A DNA stretch of 6,850 nt from the NCBI GenBank assembly GCA_946477505.1, contig CAMKYP010000209.1, forward strand, positions 1 to 6,850, in the 5' to 3' direction. The stretch comes from an uncultured Dechloromonas sp. (lineage in GTDB: Bacteria; Pseudomonadota; Gammaproteobacteria; Burkholderiales; Rhodocyclaceae). Below, piece by piece: positions 6,208 through 6,850 of this stretch (positions are counted from its first letter, which is position 1; each line of letters begins with the position of its first letter). Both the position numbers and the translations under genes were made by a program. The notes below the pieces were generated by a model. It saw nothing but the letters and a program-made list of their open reading frames with translations. It ran no database searches and was not told the DNA's origin.

Positions 6208-6764
6208 TGAACAAGGCGTTTGTGCGGGAGAGCGATGGCGATGATGAGGAGCAACTCGAGCCGTCGCTGAAACTCCCGCCCGGTACCCGCAATTACATTA
6301 CCCCGGCCGGCCACGCCCGGCTAAGGGATGAGCTGGAAAACCTCGTCAAGCGCGAGCGTCCCCAAGTTGTCGAAATTGTCGCCTGGGCAGCTTCCAATGG
6401 CGACCGTTCGGAAAACGGTGACTATATATATGGCAAGCGTCGTCTGAGAGAAATCGACCGGCGCATTCGTTTCCTGAGTAAGCGTCTCGATCTGGCCGAA
6501 ATCGTCGATCCCCTTCGCCAGGGTGACAACGACCAGATTTTCTTTGGTGCCAAGGTCACTATTGCCGATTCGGACGGACAGGAAAGCACCTATACCATCG
6601 TTGGTGTTGATGAGGCGGACGTACTGCGCGGAAGGATCAGTTGGATATCGCCGTTGGCACGGGCCTTGATCAAGAATCGGGAAGGTGATTCGATTCGTTT
6701 CCAGAGTCCGGTCGGTGTGAGGGAGATCGACATCATCGGAGTGGTATACGAAGAGATAGTTTGA
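6207..6764 (+). CDS. greB: transcription elongation factor GreB
   Basis: 185-residue transcript-cleavage factor that enters the RNA polymerase secondary channel and rescues backtracked complexes. The N-terminal coiled coil (about 33-98) carries the tip sequence GDRSENGDY (65-73), with D66 and E69 equivalent to the catalytic-tip D41 and E44 of E. coli GreB. The following KRRLREIDRRIRFLSKRL matches GreB rather than GreA. The C-terminal FKBP-like domain (about 110-185) has FFGAKVTI, TYTIVGVDE and the family-typical SPLARALIKN (148-157). It is about 27 residues longer than E. coli GreB (158) because of an N-terminal acidic extension (DGDDEEQLEPS, 10-20). The ATG at 6207 overlaps the upstream stop; a TTG one codon earlier is less likely. 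No strong ribosome binding site is seen, consistent with coupling. The stop is TGA at 6762-6764. Confidence 0.94.
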   Translation: MNKAFVRESDGDDEEQLEPSLKLPPGTRNYITPAGHARLRDELENLVKRERPQVVEIVAWAASNGDRSENGDYIYGKRRLREIDRRIRFLSKRLDLAEIVDPLRQGDNDQIFFGAKVTIADSDGQESTYTIVGVDEADVLRGRISWISPLARALIKNREGDSIRFQSPVGVREIDIIGVVYEEIV

Positions 6765-6775
6765 ACAAAAGCGGT

Positions 6776-6796
6776 TTTTGAAAAGAAATTTCAAAA
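6776..6796 (+). promoter_or_regulatory. AT-rich inverted repeat, probable UP element
   Basis: TTTTGAAA (6776-6783) and TTTCAAAA (6789-6796) form a perfect 8-base inverted repeat around AGAAA. Relative to a transcription start predicted near 6836, it spans roughly -60 to -40, the place of the UP element bound by the alpha subunit of RNA polymerase in strong rRNA promoters. It also follows greB by 11 bases. It could act as a weak transcript-end hairpin, but it has no G+C stem and no T-tract after it. Confidence 0.5.
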
Positions 6797-6801
6797 GGGT
6801 G

Positions 6802-6829
6802 TTGACGGTTGGTTTTGAGTCTATATAAT
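6802..6829 (+). promoter_or_regulatory. strong sigma-70 promoter, probably for an rRNA or tRNA operon to the right
   Basis: TTGACG (6802-6807, five of six) and a perfect TATAAT (6824-6829) are 16 bases apart. The following GCGCACC (6830-6836) is a G+C-rich discriminator typical of stable-RNA promoters under stringent (ppGpp/DksA) control. No start codon or ribosome binding site follows in the remaining 21 bases. The gene itself is outside the window, so its identity as rRNA or tRNA is inferred from promoter style only. Confidence 0.8.
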
Positions 6830-6850
6830 GCGCACCTCTTCTGCAGCGAC

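Noticed and set aside
6776..6796. Intrinsic terminator for greB
   Set aside because: The stem is almost entirely A/T and has no trailing T-run; the position relative to the downstream promoter fits an UP element better.
1..6850. Mobile element, CRISPR array, toxin-antitoxin or defence system
   Set aside because: No transposase, integrase, direct-repeat array, toxin-antitoxin pair or defence domain was seen; every larger gene belongs to a housekeeping or widely conserved family.

Overview
The window looks like an ordinary chromosomal segment of a betaproteobacterium, most likely Rhodocyclales-like (Dechloromonas/Azonexus type). This is an inference from about 60% G+C and from the look of the protein families; no search could be run. 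It is gene-dense, with no mobile elements, CRISPR arrays or visible phage signatures. The longest stretch without a called gene is about 200 bases.

Layout: 1-1313 (minus) is the N-terminal 437 codons of a DeaD/CsdA-type DEAD-box RNA helicase that runs off the left edge. A 199-base gap with two strong hairpins follows. At 1513-3698 (minus) lies a compact operon-like run, transcribed in the order: unrecognised 110-aa protein, Tas-type aldo/keto reductase, DUF455 ferritin-like protein. The last two are joined by a TGATG stop/start overlap. At 3804-5613 (plus), divergent from that run, is the two-gene low-affinity phosphate module (DUF47 PhoU-like protein plus PiT permease). It is followed by a TTG-started 50-aa two-helix membrane ORF that overlaps the pit stop codon. 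At 5610-5831 (minus) is a small DUF465/YdcH protein whose stop codon overlaps the stop of the small ORF. At 5899-6764 (plus) an unrecognised 102-aa protein is joined by TGATG to greB. At 6776-6850 there is a near-consensus sigma-70 promoter with an AT-rich upstream element and a GC-rich discriminator. It looks like a stable-RNA (rRNA or tRNA) promoter whose gene lies beyond the right edge.

Functionally, the window mixes RNA and transcription housekeeping (DeaD, GreB, probable stable-RNA promoter) with phosphate uptake (DUF47-Pit). The best regulatory leads are a Pho-box-like series of three heptamers at an exact 11-base period over the DUF47 5' UTR and start, a possible leaderless start for the 110-aa gene, and the unannotated small membrane ORF after pit. 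I did not see a dramatic new system. The novelty is at the level of small ORFs and regulatory sites.
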